NCBI GenBank assembly: GCA_035041965.1
Contig: JAPYMA010000083.1
Coordinates: forward strand, 62,001-126,000
Length of the DNA stretch: 64,000 nucleotides
Direction of reading: 5' to 3'
Source of the DNA: Anisakis pegreffii
Taxonomy: Eukaryota > Nematoda > Chromadorea > Rhabditida > Anisakidae
A program made the translations under genes and the position numbers. Within the stretch, counting starts at the first letter, position 1. Each line of letters begins with the position of its first letter. Shown piece after piece: positions 60,871-64,000 of the stretch. The notes beneath the pieces are model-generated. The model worked only from the letters and a program-made list of their open reading frames with translations. It made no database searches and was not told the origin of the DNA.

Positions 60871-61483
60871 CATATCGTCACTGTTTTTTCTATCCATATC
60901 GTTGCATGAAAATTCATGAAATGCACATTACAGATTTGTTTATGCTATCAAACTGGATAATGAGCGCAACTCGCTATTCTGAGTTTTTAAGCGCTCATGG
61001 CGTGCTTTATGAACTACAACACAACATCATTCTGTTTGATCAATTTCGCTTTTAATTTTGTTGATAGTAATAGATTTTGATCAACTGATCATTCATTTCA
61101 TTGGCATTAACAAGTTCCGCAGTAGAATTGAGGAATAAAAGAACTGAGTCCACGTCAGCAGTGATGATTAGCGTGGATATACCGTTATCAAGTAGTGCTC
61201 ATTTGTGGATTCTTATACTGATAAAGTCATCAGCATACGATCTGAGTTTGTGCATCAGCATCGGAAAGAGAAACTCTTTTCGAGAAGGACACAGTGAGGC
61301 AGTGAATACACGTGGAATCATGAGGATTAAATGCTTGAATAATTAGGAACATTTATATGCGCTCATAACTCTTCATTGATGCAATGGATTTGCAAACGTA
61401 TTATATGCAATTGTGATATTATGCAATTTGTGACAGAATTCGAACGCACATTGCAGATTCGGTTATGATATTGTTGCCTGTGC
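60871..61483. other. Between repeat copies C and E, no gene recognised
   Basis: Nothing recognised. A + strand frame at 61,101-61,346 has no known domain. Confidence 0.5.
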
Positions 61484-61990
61484 GAACGGGAAAGTTTTGC
61501 TTGAAAGCGAGTGGTATACCAGTATCATTAATGTTTTGAGCCTGAGTCAGGCTATGATCCGGCTTGTATCTATTATCCAATTATCTGTTAAGATTCGTTT
61601 ATGATAGCTTGTGCAACAACCTCTCTCTGCAGTGTGTTTATGTACGCTCGCTCATTCCTTCGCATCTATTGTAGCGACCAATAACATCTCAGTGCTTTCA
61701 TTTTCATGTTGCCAGTGATAGTGTTCTGGTTTGTGCAATTTTCATCTTTGTGAGCCAAGCAATTGCCATTGTTGCTTTTTCTCCGCTCTGAATTCGTTAA
61801 CGTTGCAACAGATTATCTCATTGATATGCTCAAACTGACATCGCCGCGTTTTGCCAATATCAACATGTTTTCGAGTGATGCTAAATGCTTGTTGGTTGGT
61901 ATGGAAAGAAAACGCATTAATAAGTTGATGTAAGTTGATTTAAGTTTCGGCTGAATATTCGCTTGCGATGTCAGTTTTTTGTATAATTTG
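61484..61990 (+). repeat. Dispersed repeat family, fragment E with internal deletion
   Basis: 61,491-61,551 matches 49,549-49,609. 61,592-61,607 (GATTCGTTTATGATAG) matches 52,256-52,271. 61,865-61,886 (ATGTTTTCGAGTGATGC) matches 52,559-52,580. The order is that of the left cluster, but about 2.6 kb between the first two blocks is missing. This links the 49.5-kb fragment and copy A as parts of one element. Confidence 0.7.
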
Positions 61991-62638
61991 TTACCCAATG
62001 ACGGGTAATACTGAATGGATCCATTTAATGCGATTCTCAAGCTGTATAAGGAAGAAAGCTTGAACTTAGGTGAGCATGTTAGGAAGAACGTCATCGTAAC
62101 GATTTACAACTCTCAGGTTGTGTGGATCGTTTACCTTCATCCTGGGTAATTCAACCAATTGATCATATAATATGAGTGGAGTACTGCATTAGGAATTAAA
62201 ATAGTAATGCAAATCGTAGCGATCGCAATGTGATGGTTATTGGTAGGCGGCTCGTCAGTATTGATATTAATGTCAAACACACACTTGGCATAAGCTCTGG
62301 CGTTCAGTAATTTCCTTGTAAACAATTTTACATTCGGTGAATATCGCAGGTTATCATGCGACATGCTCATGACTATGCGATAATAAGCTATCATTTATTA
62401 AATAAGCATGAAAGTTTATGTTGATTTAAAGAATGAACGACAACTTTAGGTTTATGTTCATTCAACACATTCAGAATCATTCGCATCAAACATTCATTGA
62501 ACTTCTCCAACTTGGTGATAATAATTGATCGCGCATGTTATTTTGCTTCAAATCCTTAAGAATGAATCAATGTCGCGACCAAAATAGCGCAAATTTTGAA
62601 AGTATCAGTTGGAAGTTTTTGAATGAAATATGCTTTCA
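61991..62638. other. Intergenic between repeat E and the TTL gene
   Basis: Nothing recognised. Confidence 0.5.
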
Positions 62639-62644
62639 TTTATT
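62639..62644 (-). terminator. Poly(A) signal AATAAA of the TTL gene
   Basis: AATAAA on the - strand, starting 111 nt beyond the stop codon. This is a usual distance for nematode 3' UTRs. Confidence 0.6.
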
Positions 62645-62754
62645 CAGTGTCGTCGACATATATGTAGGGGTATTTGGCACACGAGTTCTCATGAATGTAA
62701 GATTGTACTGTTGAAACATAAAGATTTTGTGATCAGCCGATGATTCGACCTCGT

Positions 62755-62892
62755 TCAGTTGATACAATCGCGAGTTTCACCCGGCAAATGCCCGGACAAA
62801 TTCAGTATGCCAACATCAAATGTATCTTTGGCTTGCTCGCCATCTGTGACGAAATTCTTCGGGATCTTTATGGAAACCTTCAGTAGACATTC
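62755..62892 (-). CDS. TTL gene exon 3
   Basis: Acceptor ATTGCAG; 45 codons and TGA, containing LLKVSIKIPKNFVT, FDVGILNLSGHLPGET and the terminal RDCIN. Confidence 0.95.
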   Translation of the reverse strand, partial: ECLLKVSIKIPKNFVTDGEQAKDTFDVGILNLSGHLPGETRDCIN

Positions 62893-64000
62893 CTGCAATA
62901 TTCCCAATAAGGAATTGTTTCGTTGATGACTGGAATATTTATTAGATTTTTTTGATATTTTGTCGGTCACTGACAAATGACTGTTCAAATGTTGTATTTA
63001 TTTGAGAGCTCAGCCAAATCAGACAAGTTCAAAGGTTTCGGGAACTCTCAGTTAAGGAGCTCATTGAGCACTCGTCAAATTGCAAACGTTTGAAAACCGT
63101 TGGACAGGCAGCAGCTCTCTAAAATCAGAACTTGAATTGAGCTTTGTGTTAGTGAGGATATGATATAAACTTTGTCAGTAATAGTAAAAACGAAATCATT
63201 GGTAACAATAGCTTCCATATAATATTGCGAGTAGTAGATGCATGGGAAGTGTTTTACCTTGCGTTCATCGTTACAATTGTGATAGATATTCAGTTTCGGA
63301 TCAATTGTCGTCAGTTCGTTCTCATGTCCACTCAAATAAAATGTTCCGTTCGAATCGCTTTTTCCTTCGTCCATCAAATCATCCAAATCCACTGAATTAC
63401 TATCACGTATATCATATGATTCATGATTTTGCTTCTTAACAAACTGATAAAACACGATTGATAAGCCATGAATATGTTCCAAACTGCAGCTTGCGATTAG
63501 CAGCATGAACAAATCATAATCATCAAAATAATAGCAGTAGCGATAGCAGAAGTACCCACCTCTTGGGAAACGGTTGGAAGAGGTGCTACAACATAAGATT
63601 GTGCGTCATGAAAGAAGTTTTTATCATTTCGTTGTTACTACGGGAAACAAATCAGCATAACTCTCATTTAAAAAAAAGGAATCGATTCGAGCAATACAAT
63701 TATAGAGACAGTAATTTCACTAAATACGGTAATGACAAGATGGCTGGAGGTCACCACTGCAAACGCAATGCAATTATTGAATTTCAACGTATCCTTTCAA
63801 GTTTTGATATAATAAGAATGATGAAAAACATACGATTATGCATAAAACTTACACGTATCAGCATCGAACAGTTTCAATTTCACATTCGCCATCGGCTCTC
63901 CATTGCAGAGAAGTTTGCCTTTGACAGCAACACTTTGAGTTCTACCGATTTGAAGCAGCGATGGCAGGGCACTTACGAGCGATATTGTGGCCAAAAAGAA
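62755..64000 (-). CDS. Transthyretin-like (TTL/ttr) family secreted protein, 5' partial
   Basis: Three - strand exons: 64000-63853, 63391-63258 and 62892-62755, with GT-AG introns of 461 and 365 bp. The phases fit, giving 139 visible residues to TGA at 62,755. The visible part starts inside a hydrophobic segment (FFLATISLVSALPSLL), the end of a signal peptide, then QSVAVKGKLLCNGEPM, VKLKLFDADT, LDDLMDEGKSDSNGTF, LSGHENELTTIDPKLNIYH and a C-terminal GETRDCIN. These blocks and the Cys residues fit the nematode TTL family (Pfam DUF290/transthyretin-like). Members are secreted and abundant in parasitic nematodes, and a few C. elegans members bind surface lipids or act between neurons and corpses. 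The family is large, so no single ttr number is assigned. The initiator ATG lies beyond the window. Confidence 0.95.
63258..63391 (-). CDS. TTL gene exon 2
   Basis: Acceptor AATTCAG, donor GTAAAA. Two bases complete a Leu codon, then 44 codons follow with DDLMDEGK, LSGHENE and DPKLNIYHNCND, the most conserved TTL core. Confidence 0.95.
63853..64000 (-). CDS. TTL gene exon 1 (partial)
   Basis: 49 codons plus 1 nt, donor GTAAGT at 63,852. It contains the end of the signal peptide and the first conserved block (VKGKLLCNG). Confidence 0.93.

Noticed and set aside
62137..62394. 85-codon - strand frame downstream of the TTL gene
   Set aside because: It has no domain and lies past the TTL poly(A) signal.

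Overview
The window reads as a nematode chromosome segment, AT-rich and gene-poor. Two genes can be read through canonical GT-AG introns with matching phases. One is a seven-exon NK6-class homeobox gene, the cog-1/Nkx6 orthologue, on the + strand at 34,652-48,223. The other is a transthyretin-like (TTL/ttr) secreted-protein gene on the - strand at 62,755-64,000, cut by the right edge. TTL genes are a nematode hallmark and the homeodomain is of the nematode COG-1 type, so a nematode is well supported. The order or species cannot be told from the sequence. No rRNA, tRNA, CRISPR array or bacterial-type operon was seen.

Layout. (1) 1-3,710: satellite array, 253-bp period, about 14.7 copies, running off the left edge. 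(2) 3,711-34,618: about 31 kb with no convincing gene. It holds ATT-rich low-complexity tracts, one AGCA microsatellite, a degenerate repeat pair at 7.0 and 8.3 kb, and two weak coding candidates (21.5-21.9 kb and 29.8 kb, both - strand). (3) 34,619-48,500: cog-1, with introns of 5.9 kb and 4.7 kb around the homeobox exons. Its 3' UTR carries two octamers that match the seed of the Caenorhabditis microRNA lsy-6, the known regulator of cog-1 in C. elegans. (4) 49.5-62.0 kb: a cluster of one dispersed repeat family in at least five copies or fragments (called A, D, B, C, E by position and orientation). A/D and B/C are arranged as inverted repeats. Some copies carry a small conserved reading frame and long hairpins. 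(5) 62,639-64,000: the TTL gene.

Links between parts. The satellite at the left edge has diverged relatives at 50.1-50.5 kb, next to copy A, so it may have arisen by tandem amplification of part of this repeat family. The B/C inverted repeat has arms of about 1.16 kb that look near identical, and its junction lies inside the stem of a hairpin that is intact in copy A. In the homeobox gene an eh1-like Groucho-binding motif, an alanine-rich region and an NK6 homeodomain fit a transcriptional repressor, and the 3' UTR seed sites suggest post-transcriptional control by a lsy-6-like microRNA.
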